Shown: positions 25,310-34,912, numbered from the stretch's first letter. The stretch is 64,000 bases of DNA from Eubacteriales bacterium (GCA_030526265.1 JAUNDE010000007.1:7917-71916); one strand, 5' to 3'. A program made the numbers and translations. The notes: generated from the letters alone by a model not told the origin.

Positions 25310-25822
25310 TTATCGTTCCATAACACTGATGGATTCGATACCGACACTTCCTCCGCGCACAACTTCAATCGCCTTAAACTCTTCTTTCATCAGTTTGACA
25401 ACCGCATCATTTTTCGTTGCTGTCTGTACAAACTCCAGAAGCAGACTGTCTCTGCCGTAATCGATCACTTTTGCCTTGAATGTCTCTGCAATCTGGAATA
25501 ACTCGACTTTATCTGCTGCTGTACACTTTCTGACCTTGATATACATGATTTCTTTCATTCTGACAAATTTATCTGTGAAATCAATGACTTTGATGACTTC
25601 CACAAATCGGTTCAGCTGTTTCTTGATCTGCTCAAACGTCTCATCATCACAGATGGTTGCAATCGTCATTCTTGAAATCGTTGTGTCTTCTGTTGTTCCT
25701 ACCGTAAGACTGTCCAGATTGTATGACTTTCCGGAGAATAATCCTGAAATCTTGGAAAGAACACCAACCTGATTTTCTACATACAGAGAAATCCATCTCT
25801 TTTTCATGCTGTTATTATTCAT
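25310..25822 (-). CDS. ilvN: Acetolactate synthase small (regulatory) subunit
   Basis: Regulatory subunit of acetohydroxyacid synthase, 170 residues. The N-terminal ACT domain (WISLYVENQVGVLSKISGLF, then SLTVGTTEDTTISRMTI) normally binds valine. The C-terminal domain has KVRKCTAADKVELFQIAETF and a family-typical end. It starts 16 bases after ilvB; the AAAGGAGAGG site lies at the ilvB stop. Confidence 0.96.
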   Translation of the reverse strand: MNNNSMKKRWISLYVENQVGVLSKISGLFSGKSYNLDSLTVGTTEDTTISRMTIATICDDETFEQIKKQLNRFVEVIKVIDFTDKFVRMKEIMYIKVRKCTAADKVELFQIAETFKAKVIDYGRDSLLLEFVQTATKNDAVVKLMKEEFKAIEVVRGGSVGIESISVMER

Positions 25823-25838
25823 GTCCGTCCTCTCCTTT

Positions 25839-27560
25839 CTAACAATCCATAATCAAATCTTTTAATGTGCCGCCTGGCTGGATCATCGGATATACGAGAT
25901 CTTCCGGGTCAATGTCGAACTCTAAGATATAAGGTGTCTTTTCACTCTTCATCGCTTCGCGGAAAGCCGGCTCAATATCTTCTTTTCTGCTGATATGGAT
26001 CGCTTTCGCTCCATAGCTTTCTGCAAGCTTCATGAAATCCGGTGTATAAGGCGGGCACTCCACTTCACCGCATTTGCCTCTGCATGCCGCACCGGAGCGC
26101 AGACAGGTCATGGAATAACGCTTGCCATAGAACAATTTCTGCCACTGGCGAACCATTCCAAGATTATTGTTATTAAAAATACACGAGATAATCGGAAGCT
26201 CTTCCAGTACTGCTGTCGCAAGCTCCTGGATATTCATCTGCATACCGCCGTCTCCGGAAATTGAGATAACCGGTGTATCCGGATTACCGATCTTGGCACC
26301 GATCGCGCCCGGGAGTCCATATCCCATCGTCCCAAGCCCTCCGGACATGAGCAGTTTCTTCTTCTCTGTGATCTCTGCAAACTGTGATGTAAACATCTGA
26401 TGCTGGCCGACATCCGTAACGATGATGGCCTCGTCGAAAACTTTATTGATCACATCGATGACATCCTTTGGAGTCATGATCGGTTTTTCTTTCATTTTTA
26501 ACGGATGTTCTTCTTTCCATGCTTCGATCTGTCCCATCCATTTTTCTGTATTGCATGGTTCTACATACTCAAGCATTCTCGTGATCGCATCCCTTGCATC
26601 CGCAACGATCGGCACGTCTACCTGAACATTTTTGGAAATGGCTGCTGTATCAATATCGATATGTACGATCTGTGCCTTCGGAGCGAAAGAATGAAGTTTT
26701 CCTGTGATTCGGTCGTTAAATCTCGTTCCGATCGAGAACAGGAGGTCACATTCGCTGACTGCCATATTGCACGCATACGCTCCATGCATTCCAAGATTAC
26801 CGATATATAACGGATGGTTTGTAGGAATCGCTCCGCGTCCCATAACCGTCGTAACAACCGGAACATTTGTAATTCTGACAAGTTCCGTGAATTCTTCCCT
26901 TGCATTTGCTATATTGACTCCGCCTCCTGCAAGGAAAAGTGGTCTCTTCGCCTGGTTCAGCATCTTGATCGCACGCTTTAACTGTCCGACATGCGCCATT
27001 GTGTTTGGTTTGTATCCGCGGATATTTACTTCTTCCGGATACTCGGCATCTCCGAGCTCTGCCATCACATCTTTCGGCAAATCGATCAGTACCGGTCCCG
27101 GTCTTCCCGTTCTCGCAATGTAGAAAGCCTCTTTGATGATACGTCCAAGATCCTTTCTGTCACGAACCGTCACACCATACTTTGTGATACTTCTCGTAAT
27201 ACCGACAATATCCACTTCCTGGAATGCATCATTTCCGATCAGATGTCTCGCCACCTGTCCTGTAAAGCACACAAGCGGAACACTGTCATAATAAGCTGTT
27301 GCGATTCCTGTCACAAGATTGGTGGCACCAGGTCCGCTTGTAACAAGACACACGCCTACCTTTCCTGTTGATCTCGCATATGCATCTGCTTCATGTACCA
27401 GCGCAATTTCCTGTCTCGGCAAGATCACCTTCGTGTAATCCTGCTTGTACAATTCATCACTAATATCAATGGTACATGCTCCAGGATATCCAAAAATAAC
27501 ATCTACTTTTTCTTCTCGCAGTGCTTTAACAAGTAGTTTGTTACCACTGATTTTTTTCAT
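25839..27560 (-). CDS. ilvB: Acetolactate synthase large (catalytic) subunit
   Basis: ThDP-dependent acetohydroxyacid synthase, 573 residues, first common enzyme of branched-chain amino-acid synthesis. Seen: VDVIFGYPGACTIDISDELY, the activating Glu in RQEIALVHEADAYAR (about residue 50), GPGATNLVTGIATAYYDSVP, and the ThDP/Mg motif SGDGGMQMN...NNNNLGMVRQWQ near residue 435-475. The ribosome site is GGGAGGAG. No T-box or leader peptide is seen upstream: only 36 bases separate it from the glycosyltransferase gene, so expression probably comes from an upstream promoter. Confidence 0.97.
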   Translation of the reverse strand: MKKISGNKLLVKALREEKVDVIFGYPGACTIDISDELYKQDYTKVILPRQEIALVHEADAYARSTGKVGVCLVTSGPGATNLVTGIATAYYDSVPLVCFTGQVARHLIGNDAFQEVDIVGITRSITKYGVTVRDRKDLGRIIKEAFYIARTGRPGPVLIDLPKDVMAELGDAEYPEEVNIRGYKPNTMAHVGQLKRAIKMLNQAKRPLFLAGGGVNIANAREEFTELVRITNVPVVTTVMGRGAIPTNHPLYIGNLGMHGAYACNMAVSECDLLFSIGTRFNDRITGKLHSFAPKAQIVHIDIDTAAISKNVQVDVPIVADARDAITRMLEYVEPCNTEKWMGQIEAWKEEHPLKMKEKPIMTPKDVIDVINKVFDEAIIVTDVGQHQMFTSQFAEITEKKKLLMSGGLGTMGYGLPGAIGAKIGNPDTPVISISGDGGMQMNIQELATAVLEELPIISCIFNNNNLGMVRQWQKLFYGKRYSMTCLRSGAACRGKCGEVECPPYTPDFMKLAESYGAKAIHISRKEDIEPAFREAMKSEKTPYILEFDIDPEDLVYPMIQPGGTLKDLIMDC

Positions 27561-27596
27561 ATCGTTCTCCTCCCATTTCTATACTCATAATGTGCT

Positions 27597-28838
27597 TTAT
27601 CTCTTCAGTCTTTCTTTTTTTGAGATAGAATAAACGAATTCACAAATGCTGTGCCAGGAGACTTTACCAAGATCTGTCTCTCCCGAATACGGCATCTGTT
27701 CGCATCTGACAATTGCATCTGCCAGAGCTTTCTCAAATACCTGCAGGCTTTCTTCTACAGGCTCATCTGTATTTACCATCTCCGGCGGAGTCACATAAAC
27801 TACCGGAGCATGTTTGACATTCGCTTCAATCCACGGCCTGATTCCCGGAAGATCTGTCACGATCACTTTATTTCCACAGGCCATTGCTTCCATAACAGTA
27901 AGGGGTAATCCCTCACTGAACGAAGGAAGCACAAAAATATCGCTTTTATTATATTCTTTCGCAAGATCTGTCTGGTCTAATTTCCCAGGGAAATGGATCG
28001 GATATTTTGAACGTTCCGCCATTTCAAAGATACGCCGGTACTCATCCCGATTGCCGGCCCCGCCTGCCAGATACACTTCCATCTCATCCGAATCCCACGG
28101 CAGATACGAAAAAGACCGGATCAGACTGGCGACTCCTTTCTTTTCTGATATTTTTCCTGCAAAGATCAGGCGGACAGGGCATTTCCCCTGTCTTTTATCT
28201 TCTTTTCTGATTTCTTCCTTTACGTTTTCCTGTATACAGAATACTTCTGAATTATATCCTGTTCCGGCAACAGTAATCCGTTCTTCTTCCACCGGAAACA
28301 GACTTAATATCTCTTTTTTCTGTTCCTCATGAAGGGCAAAAATTGCATCCAGCCTGCAGATCTGCTCTTTGATAAAATCTCTCTCCAGCGAAATCTTCTT
28401 CAGCTGTCTGAGATCCGTGTTATGACAAAATCCACACACGGTGTGATCCGGAAGCATTTCCCTCACAAGTGCCGTCACCAGATATAGATGATGACACACA
28501 ATAATATCCGGTTTGAATTCATCTGCCGCATGTCTGATCACATCACGAAAAGCCGACTTAAACTGCGCGACCATCTCTTCTGTCATCTGTCCATACACAG
28601 TACTTTCATAAGGCATCTCGTCTGACATTCCAGCTATCGGAAACGGAAGTCCGGGTGTCTTAAAATAGACAGGATAAAAACGAACAGTCTCTGGAAACAC
28701 GACTTCGTCTTCCTCATAAACACCTGCAAGAACAGCCTGCTCATTGCCCTCTTTCTCAAATGCTTTCACCAGTTCCGTCAGGTACACTCCACTCCCTGTA
28801 CTATTTGGCTTCTGCGCAGTAATACTCAATATTCTCAT
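27597..28838 (-). CDS. Glycosyltransferase family 4 protein
   Basis: GT-B fold glycosyltransferase of 413 residues. The N-terminal part begins MRILSITAQKPNSTGSGVYL, the acceptor-domain loop seen in GT4. The C-terminal donor domain has LIFAGKISEKKGVASLIRSF and the E-x7-E motif in SFSEGLPLTVMEAMACGN. It is cytoplasmic, probably transferring a sugar from a nucleotide donor; acceptor unknown. It lies between folA and ilvB with 36 bases on each side, an odd neighbour for biosynthetic genes. Its own ribosome site is weak. Confidence 0.88.
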   Translation of the reverse strand: MRILSITAQKPNSTGSGVYLTELVKAFEKEGNEQAVLAGVYEEDEVVFPETVRFYPVYFKTPGLPFPIAGMSDEMPYESTVYGQMTEEMVAQFKSAFRDVIRHAADEFKPDIIVCHHLYLVTALVREMLPDHTVCGFCHNTDLRQLKKISLERDFIKEQICRLDAIFALHEEQKKEILSLFPVEEERITVAGTGYNSEVFCIQENVKEEIRKEDKRQGKCPVRLIFAGKISEKKGVASLIRSFSYLPWDSDEMEVYLAGGAGNRDEYRRIFEMAERSKYPIHFPGKLDQTDLAKEYNKSDIFVLPSFSEGLPLTVMEAMACGNKVIVTDLPGIRPWIEANVKHAPVVYVTPPEMVNTDEPVEESLQVFEKALADAIVRCEQMPYSGETDLGKVSWHSICEFVYSISKKERLKR

Positions 28839-28874
28839 AATAACTAATGTTTCTTATCCCTCTGTTTATAGCTG

Positions 28875-29366
28875 TTATTTTACTCTCTCATAGATCGTAA
28901 AATAATATTCCAGATCAAAGTATGTCTGTTCTTCGCTGATCTTTGTCAATTCCCATTCTTCGTTCTCATCAAGATTTGGGAAATAGGAATCAGCCTGATA
29001 TGCATGATCAATTTTTGTTACATATGCTGTATCACAGTATGGAAGCAGCTGACGATAAATACTCTCTCCACCGATACAATATACATCCTCTGCGTTATAT
29101 TTCTTCAATTCTTCCACTACTTCTTCTACTGTATGAACAACAATTGCATCTTTTACCGAGTAATCTTTATTTGTTGATAGAACAATGTTAACGCGGTTCT
29201 TCAGAGGCTTTCCGCCCGGAAAACTCTCAAGCGTCTTTCTTCCCATCACGACGATCTTTCCTGTCGTTGTCTCACGGAAGAACTTCATATCCTGCGGAAT
29301 ACTTACAAGAAGTCTGTTTCCACAGCCGATCGCCCAGTTCTTATCTACTGCTACAATTAAATTCAT
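28875..29366 (-). CDS. folA: Dihydrofolate reductase
   Basis: Reduces dihydrofolate to tetrahydrofolate with NADPH; 163 residues. The fold shows MNLIVAVDKNWAIGCGNRLL, IPQDMKFFRETTTGKIVVMG (catalytic acid and NADPH region), GRKTLESFPGGKPL and YCIGGESIYRQLLPYCD. The start at 29366 has AGGAGG six bases upstream. It is downstream of thyA (131-base gap), the common pairing that regenerates the folate oxidised by thymidylate synthase. Confidence 0.97.
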   Translation of the reverse strand: MNLIVAVDKNWAIGCGNRLLVSIPQDMKFFRETTTGKIVVMGRKTLESFPGGKPLKNRVNIVLSTNKDYSVKDAIVVHTVEEVVEELKKYNAEDVYCIGGESIYRQLLPYCDTAYVTKIDHAYQADSYFPNLDENEEWELTKISEEQTYFDLEYYFTIYERVK

Positions 29367-29497
29367 CTGCAGCCTCCTGTCTTTCTTAATCTTATTCATT
29401 TCATCTTTTTCTTTTCACCTGCAGAAGCAGCCACTGGCAGCTTCCTACGGACACACAGCAAAACAGGACAGATATCCTGCCGCCTGCTACATACAAA

Positions 29498-30346
29498 CTA
29501 AACAGCTACCGGAATGTTCGTAATCTGCTCATGTGTCTCATAATCGATGAGTTTCACATCATCTCTTGTAAATTCATAGAAATCTTTGATCTCCGGGTTC
29601 AGCCAGAGCTTCGGCGCCGGCAGCGGTTCTCTGCTGATCAGTTCCTCGATGAGCGGCACATGTCTGTCATAGATATGTGCATCTGCGATCACATGGACCA
29701 ACTCTCCGACTTCCATATCACACACCTGCGCCAGCATATGCACAAGTACAGCATACTGACATACATTCCAGTTGTTTGCAGCAAGCACATCCTGAGAACG
29801 CTGATTCAAGATCGCATTCAATGTCAGTTTCTCATGTCCCTCTTTCTTTGTCACATTAAACGTCATACTATATGCACATGGATAAAGATTCATCTCATGG
29901 AGATCCTGATGTACATAAATATTTGTCATAATACGACGGCTGTATGGATTATTTTTAAGATCATAGATCACGCGATCCACCTGATCCATCATACCTTCTT
30001 TGTATTGATGCTTCACACCCATCTGATAACCATATGCTTTACCGATCGAACCATCTTCATCCGCCCAGCTGTCCCAGATATGAGAATGAAGATCATTGAT
30101 ATTATTCGATTTCTGCTGCCAGATCCAAAGCATCTCATCTGTACAGCTCTTGATCGCAGTTCTTCGAAGTGTCAATGCCGGAAATTCTTTCGAAAGATCA
30201 TAGCGGTTCACGACTCCAAATTTCTTGATCGTATATGCCGGTGTGCCGTCTTCCCATACCGGCCGAACCTTTTCGCCTTTTGTATCAGTACCATGATCAA
30301 TGATATCCCGACACATATCTATAAACACTTTATCTGCATAACTCAT
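29498..30346 (-). CDS. thyA: Thymidylate synthase
   Basis: Makes dTMP from dUMP with methylene-tetrahydrofolate; 282 residues. Catalytic Cys in LYPCAYSMTFNV (about residue 157), the RSQDVLAANNWN dUMP/folate segment, and the SRRIMTNIY arginine pair are all present. The ribosome site GGGAGG precedes the ATG. It heads the run thyA-folA-glycosyltransferase-ilvBNE. About 100 bases upstream, the ABC-F gene ends. Confidence 0.97.
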   Translation of the reverse strand: MSYADKVFIDMCRDIIDHGTDTKGEKVRPVWEDGTPAYTIKKFGVVNRYDLSKEFPALTLRRTAIKSCTDEMLWIWQQKSNNINDLHSHIWDSWADEDGSIGKAYGYQMGVKHQYKEGMMDQVDRVIYDLKNNPYSRRIMTNIYVHQDLHEMNLYPCAYSMTFNVTKKEGHEKLTLNAILNQRSQDVLAANNWNVCQYAVLVHMLAQVCDMEVGELVHVIADAHIYDRHVPLIEELISREPLPAPKLWLNPEIKDFYEFTRDDVKLIDYETHEQITNIPVAV

Positions 30347-30447
30347 AGGTGAAACCTCCCAATTTTAACCCATTTGTACTATTCTATCATAAAACCTGTT
30401 TTTCATAAAGATGAAAGAATTACTGTTTTTTTGATTATTTTCATCCC

Positions 30448-32292
30448 TTACATGTCAATTTTCAGTTCCTCATACTCGTCATACCAGCTCATGCATGCAT
30501 CACTCCACAGTTCCCAAAGTCTGTTTATTTCTTCTTCACACGCACACCACTCCTCATATGTAGATACCTGTTCTTTCTTCTCAAACATCACTTCGATCCG
30601 GCTCGTGATCTCATCAAGCGGTTCCTGAATAAGACCTAATTTCCATTCCAGATAAGCTTCCTCTGTGTTAAGCTGCCTTGATTCGTGATATTCCTTCTTT
30701 GGAACTGCCCGCATATCTGCGATCAAAGCCTGATCCTCCGCAGCAACCTGCGCTGCAATACCCGTTCCATACACCTCTGCTTTACGTTTTCTTTCTATAT
30801 AATGTGTGTAGCCAAACGGATAATAAAATACATGTCCATTCTCGATCACGAGTAGTGCATCTGCCACCTGATCCACAAAATATCTGTCATGAGAGACAAA
30901 AAGCATCGTTCCCTCATAAGCAGAAAACGCAGCTTCGAGAACTTCCTTTGCCTGTATATCCATATGATTCGTAGGCTCATCAAGCACAAGAAAGTTCGGC
31001 TTTCCTGTGAGAATCTCCGCTAGTACAAGTCTTGCCTTTTCTCCTCCGGACAAGGCATCCACCTTTGTCTGTACTGATTGTCCCGAAAAAAGATACGCCC
31101 CCAGAATATTTCTTGCATCCTTTTGCGACAGAGAGGGATATAACCTTTGAAAATGTTCAAAGACCGACTCCTTAGAAGTAATCGCTGCCGATTGCTGTTC
31201 AAAATATCCATATATGATATTGTTGCCCAGAATACTCTTTCCCGAAATTCCCGGTATCTCACCGATCAGTGTTTTGAGAAGGGTACTCTTTCCGGTTCCA
31301 TTTTCCCCGATGACCGCTATCTTCTGTCCCCGTCTTACCTTCATTGTCACTTCAAATAATGCCTTCTCATAACCGACCTTCAAATGTTCCGACTCCCATA
31401 CCCATTTACTTCCACGCACTTCCGGGACAATCGGTTCTACAAACAGATTTCCTCCACACTCTTCCGGCTTTTCGATCCGTTCCATCCTCTCCAGTATTTT
31501 CTTCCTTGATCTGGCAAAAGCAGCCTTCTTAGGTTTATGTTTAAATTTCTCGATCAGATTATTATGTCTCCTGATCTCCGCCTGCTGTTCTTCATATTTC
31601 CTTTTGGCATGCAAAAAATCTTTCTGTTTTTGTCTCCGATAAAAGGTATAATTCCCTGCATATCGTTTCACCTGGCTTCCCGACACATCACAGATCACTT
31701 CTGCAACACGATCCAGAAAAAAACGATCATGGGAAACCATAACGACAGCATGCGGATATTCTCTCAGATACTCCTCCAGCCATTCGACCGTCTGAATATC
31801 AAGATGGTTTGTCGGCTCGTCCAGAAGCAGAATATCCGGCTTTTGAAGCAGGAGCCGGATCAGTGCGATCTTCGTCTGTTCCCCTCCGGAAAATGTTCCA
31901 AGCTTCTTTTTCTTCTGCTCCAGCTTAAAGCCCAGACCTGTAAAAACGCGGTCATACTCCGTCTCATATTCGAACTGTTCCTTTGAAAACGGTTCAAAAA
32001 CAGGCATACTCTCTCTTAACAATTCATCTATGCTCTTATCTTCATCAAGCTTCTGACTCTGTCTGAGCATGCCGATCGTAAGCTTTCGGGAAGTTGTAAT
32101 CCCTCTCTGCATCCGCTTATCGTCACGGTCCAGTTCCAGTTCACCGGCGATCAGCCGAAGAAGAGTTGTCTTGCCAGCGCCATTCCGCCCGACGATCGCT
32201 ATCTTTTCTCTGTCTTTAATTTCAAAATCAATATGGGACAGAACCTCATTTTCTCCGATAGATACCGTCCCGTTATTTATTCTGTACAACAT
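30448..32292 (-). CDS. ABC-F family ATP-binding protein
   Basis: Soluble twin-ATPase protein of 614 residues with no membrane domain, acting on ribosomes as a translation or antibiotic-protection factor. The first domain has GRNGAGKTTLLRLIAG (residues 35-50), FSGGEQTKIALIRLLL and LLDEPTNHLDIQTVEWLE. The charged linker (PKKAAFARSRKKILERMERI) follows, then the second domain with GENGTGKSTLLKTLIG, LSGGEKARLVLAEIL and LDEPTNHMDIQAKEVLE. A basic C-terminal extension with a DUF-like coiled segment follows. Which ribosome state it acts on, or whether it confers resistance, cannot be read from sequence. Confidence 0.93.
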   Translation of the reverse strand: MLYRINNGTVSIGENEVLSHIDFEIKDREKIAIVGRNGAGKTTLLRLIAGELELDRDDKRMQRGITTSRKLTIGMLRQSQKLDEDKSIDELLRESMPVFEPFSKEQFEYETEYDRVFTGLGFKLEQKKKKLGTFSGGEQTKIALIRLLLQKPDILLLDEPTNHLDIQTVEWLEEYLREYPHAVVMVSHDRFFLDRVAEVICDVSGSQVKRYAGNYTFYRRQKQKDFLHAKRKYEEQQAEIRRHNNLIEKFKHKPKKAAFARSRKKILERMERIEKPEECGGNLFVEPIVPEVRGSKWVWESEHLKVGYEKALFEVTMKVRRGQKIAVIGENGTGKSTLLKTLIGEIPGISGKSILGNNIIYGYFEQQSAAITSKESVFEHFQRLYPSLSQKDARNILGAYLFSGQSVQTKVDALSGGEKARLVLAEILTGKPNFLVLDEPTNHMDIQAKEVLEAAFSAYEGTMLFVSHDRYFVDQVADALLVIENGHVFYYPFGYTHYIERKRKAEVYGTGIAAQVAAEDQALIADMRAVPKKEYHESRQLNTEEAYLEWKLGLIQEPLDEITSRIEVMFEKKEQVSTYEEWCACEEEINRLWELWSDACMSWYDEYEELKIDM

Positions 32293-32348
32293 GATTATTC
32301 AGGTTCCCTCTCTCGCGGACTTTCGTTCATGATTTTACTGCTGTAAAT

Positions 32349-33437
32349 CTATTCTTCGACCTGTCTTTTACATCGCCCTGTAGAGCCTCTCACGATCAGC
32401 TGCGGCTCATACTCCAGATGCATGACATAACTTCGTTCTCTCTTCTCATCATGCGTATTTTTATTATAGATCATGTCGACCGCCTGCTGGCCCTTCTTTA
32501 TCGATGCATGATCAACAGAAGTCAATGATATCTGAGGCGTCGATGACATATGCAGATTATCAAATCCGACAACCGAATAATCTGCAGGAATTCGATAACC
32601 ATGATCACTGATCGCTGCCATGATCCCATAAGCAGACATGTCATTATTTCCGACAAACGCAGTTGACTTCGATTCGCTTTCAAGCACCTTCGACGTCAGA
32701 TCGTATGCACTTTGATATTCCGCATAATTAGATGGATATTTATCAAATACATTCTGACTTTGACACCTTACATCAATATTTTCCTCTGACACTCCTGCAT
32801 CTGCAAAGCTTGCTTTCATACCTTCAATTCGGTGCATTCGTCCAAATTCCTTTGCTTTTATCGGTGTTGAGATATAAGTGATATATTTATGGCCGAGTGA
32901 CAGCAGATGTTTTCCAACGATATATCCAGGCTTCTTACTGTCCAGCTCCACGGAATCAAACGCACAGGAAGCCGGAGTATCTCCCACTGAGATCATTGGG
33001 ACCGATTTTGACAATGCATTCATTTTTTGAATTCTTGACGATGGATATAAAGAGATAATACCTGCCAGTTTCGATTTTGCCAGCAGATCCAGATACCGGT
33101 CTTCATTTTCAGCATCACGCAGCGTTGCAATTGTCATTACCGTATAATCGTACTTACGAGCCTGATCGATGATGGAATCAACCATCGTTGTATAATAACC
33201 ATTTGACAATGTCGGGCAGATCACAATGATCGTATCTGCCAAAACTTTCTCCTTCTGTTTTTCCTTAGGGACACTTTTCTTATATCCCATCTCCTTTGCA
33301 GTACTTTTCACAAGTCTAATCGTCTCTTCTGTAAAAGATACATTCGGTTTGTTACTCAGAACCATTGAGACGGTAGACTGAGAGATTCCGAGCTTTAATG
33401 CAATGTCTCTGGTCGTTACCTTATTTCTTTTACCCAT
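32349..33437 (-). CDS. LacI family transcriptional regulator
   Basis: Sugar-responsive repressor or activator, 362 residues. The helix-turn-helix is at the N-terminus (TTRDIALKLGISQSTVSMVL, residues 7-26). A periplasmic-binding-like effector domain follows (GIISLYPSSR, AFVGNNDMSAYGIMAAI, VVGFDNLHMSSTPQISLTSV). The start at 33437 has AGAGGTG seven bases upstream. It is divergent from the GpsA-like gene at 33742; the shared region carries several TGATTAAT palindromes, the likely operators. The effector is unknown. Confidence 0.93.
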   Translation of the reverse strand: MGKRNKVTTRDIALKLGISQSTVSMVLSNKPNVSFTEETIRLVKSTAKEMGYKKSVPKEKQKEKVLADTIIVICPTLSNGYYTTMVDSIIDQARKYDYTVMTIATLRDAENEDRYLDLLAKSKLAGIISLYPSSRIQKMNALSKSVPMISVGDTPASCAFDSVELDSKKPGYIVGKHLLSLGHKYITYISTPIKAKEFGRMHRIEGMKASFADAGVSEENIDVRCQSQNVFDKYPSNYAEYQSAYDLTSKVLESESKSTAFVGNNDMSAYGIMAAISDHGYRIPADYSVVGFDNLHMSSTPQISLTSVDHASIKKGQQAVDMIYNKNTHDEKRERSYVMHLEYEPQLIVRGSTGRCKRQVEE

Positions 33438-33475
33438 GATCCAACACCTCTGATCATTCACAAATCTTTTTTGAT

Positions 33476-33630
33476 TTATTTTGATTAATAAAAAATTACT
33501 AATCATTCAATTGATTGATTAATAAAATTATACCGTTTCGGTCTTATTTATGCAATCATTTTCAGATATTCAAACATTCAGCTCATCTTACATCTGCACG
33601 ATCGATAATTAATCATTTTTTTGATTAATT
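33476..33630. promoter_or_regulatory. Cluster of TGATTAAT-type palindromes (candidate LacI operators)
   Basis: The region between the divergent genes carries AATTAATCA, six T, TGATTAATT as a perfect inverted repeat at 33607-33630. Around 33481-33525 there are several further TTGATTAAT/CTAATCA half-sites, including TTGATTGATTAAT. Their position between the LacI-type gene and the promoter of the GpsA-like gene fits repression or autoregulation. The other bases in this 300-base gap are AT-rich and hold no ORF. Confidence 0.55.
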
Positions 33631-33672
33631 ATTTTATCCCCGAATTCCTTTATTTTTCAAGACTTCCGCAGT

Positions 33673-33702
33673 TTGACGACACCTTAAAAATATGATTAGA
33701 TA
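33673..33702 (+). promoter_or_regulatory. Promoter of the GpsA-like dehydrogenase gene
   Basis: TTGACG at 33673-33678, an 18-base spacer, then TAGATA at 33697-33702, 39 bases before the ATG. It lies 43 bases downstream of the nearest TGATTAAT palindrome. Confidence 0.6.
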
Positions 33703-33741
33703 CCATTAGAATTACATTACTTAATATCGAGGAGGAAAGCT

Positions 33742-34785
33742 ATGAGTATTATTACATTCGTTTGTGCCGGACAGATGGCATCCGCACTTACATTCCCGGC
33801 ATTTGAAAATGGTCACGAGGTTCGACTTGTCGGTTCTCCGTTAGACCGCGAGATCATCGATGAACTTCGCAAAACTAATTATCATATCACATTGAAAAGA
33901 ACACTGCATGACGGAATCAAATACTATCAGATTGAAGAATTAAACGAGGCATTGGAAGATGCTGATCTGATCCTTGGCGGTGTCAGCAGCTTCGGACTTG
34001 ACTGGTTCTGTGATGAGATCCTTCCGGTTCTTCCGGAAACAGTTCCTCTCCTCACGGTCACAAAAGGAATGGTAGATCTCCAAGACGGTACACTTGTGCC
34101 ATATCCGCACATCTTCGCACAGAGACAGCCGGAAGGAAAACACCTGAACTTCAATGCGATCGGCGGACCGTGCACAAGCTATGAGCTCGCAGATCACGAT
34201 GACAGTCATGTCGCATTCTGCGGAGAAGACGTCGAAACATTAAAATACATCCGTTCTCTTCTCGAGACAGATTATTATCACATTTCTATTTCTACCGATG
34301 TCGTTGGCGTGGAATGTGCAGTTGCATTAAAAAATGCATACGCGCTTGGAATCACACTTGCAGTCGGACTTGCAGAGAAAAGAGATCAGAAGATCGGCGC
34401 ACAGCACTATAACTCTCAGGCCGCATTATTCGGACAGGGTGTAAAAGAAATGTCACGGTTACTTGAAATCGCAGGCGGAAAACACGAACATATGGTACAC
34501 GGAGCCGGTGACCTGTATGTAACAGTCTACGGGGGAAGAACAAGACTGATAGGAACTTTGCTTGGACGCGGACTCACAATAGACGAAGCTCTAAAAGAGT
34601 TAAATGGTGTTACTTTAGAATCTCTTGTCATCGCGACAAGAACGGCACGTGCCGTCAGAAATATGGCAAAGCGTGGCGTTGTTTCTATTGAAGATTTCCC
34701 GCTTCTCATGCATATTGATGACATTATCAATCACGGTGCCAAAGTAAATATTCCATGGAAATCATTCACATGGGATGACGTTTAA
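33742..34785 (+). CDS. NAD-dependent glycerol-3-phosphate dehydrogenase-like protein
   Basis: A 347-residue two-domain dehydrogenase of the GpsA type: N-terminal Rossmann domain, then an all-helical domain with ALKNAYALGITLAVGL (catalytic Lys) and GAGDLYVTVYGGRTRLIGTLLGRG. The dinucleotide loop reads FVCAGQMASAL instead of the usual GAGSWGTAL, and the protein diverges from housekeeping GpsA. It may therefore reduce a different phospho-sugar or hydroxy-acid. GAGGAGGAAAG-type ribosome site. Monocistronic, opposite a LacI-type regulator that probably controls it. The substrate should be taken as open. Confidence 0.75.
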   Translation: MSIITFVCAGQMASALTFPAFENGHEVRLVGSPLDREIIDELRKTNYHITLKRTLHDGIKYYQIEELNEALEDADLILGGVSSFGLDWFCDEILPVLPETVPLLTVTKGMVDLQDGTLVPYPHIFAQRQPEGKHLNFNAIGGPCTSYELADHDDSHVAFCGEDVETLKYIRSLLETDYYHISISTDVVGVECAVALKNAYALGITLAVGLAEKRDQKIGAQHYNSQAALFGQGVKEMSRLLEIAGGKHEHMVHGAGDLYVTVYGGRTRLIGTLLGRGLTIDEALKELNGVTLESLVIATRTARAVRNMAKRGVVSIEDFPLLMHIDDIINHGAKVNIPWKSFTWDDV

Positions 34786-34835
34786 ATCTCATCTTTTCAT
34801 TTTATCGTCAGTAAAATAAGCACTTTATAATAAAA

Positions 34836-34901
34836 GGCAGGAACCAGTGTCCACGATCAAATATATGATATCACTTTTGATCGTTGACAAGGTTTCCTGC
34901 C
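34836..34901. terminator. Long bidirectional hairpin between GpsA-like and marR genes
   Basis: GGCAGGAA(CC) at 34836-34845 pairs with (GG)TTTCCTGCC at 34891-34901. An inner arm GTC-ACGATCAAA pairs with TTTGATCGT-GAC. It occupies the convergent gap and could stop transcription from both sides. Confidence 0.75.
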
Positions 34902-34912
34902 CTCTCAAATTT

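Noticed and set aside
27561..27596. Possible T-box or leader peptide before ilvB
   Set aside because: Only 36 bases lie between the glycosyltransferase stop and ilvB, too short for a T-box, and no run of branched-chain codons is present.
29531..30352. 273-codon plus-strand ORF opposite thyA
   Set aside because: Covers thyA almost exactly in the complementary frame and shows no recognisable motif.
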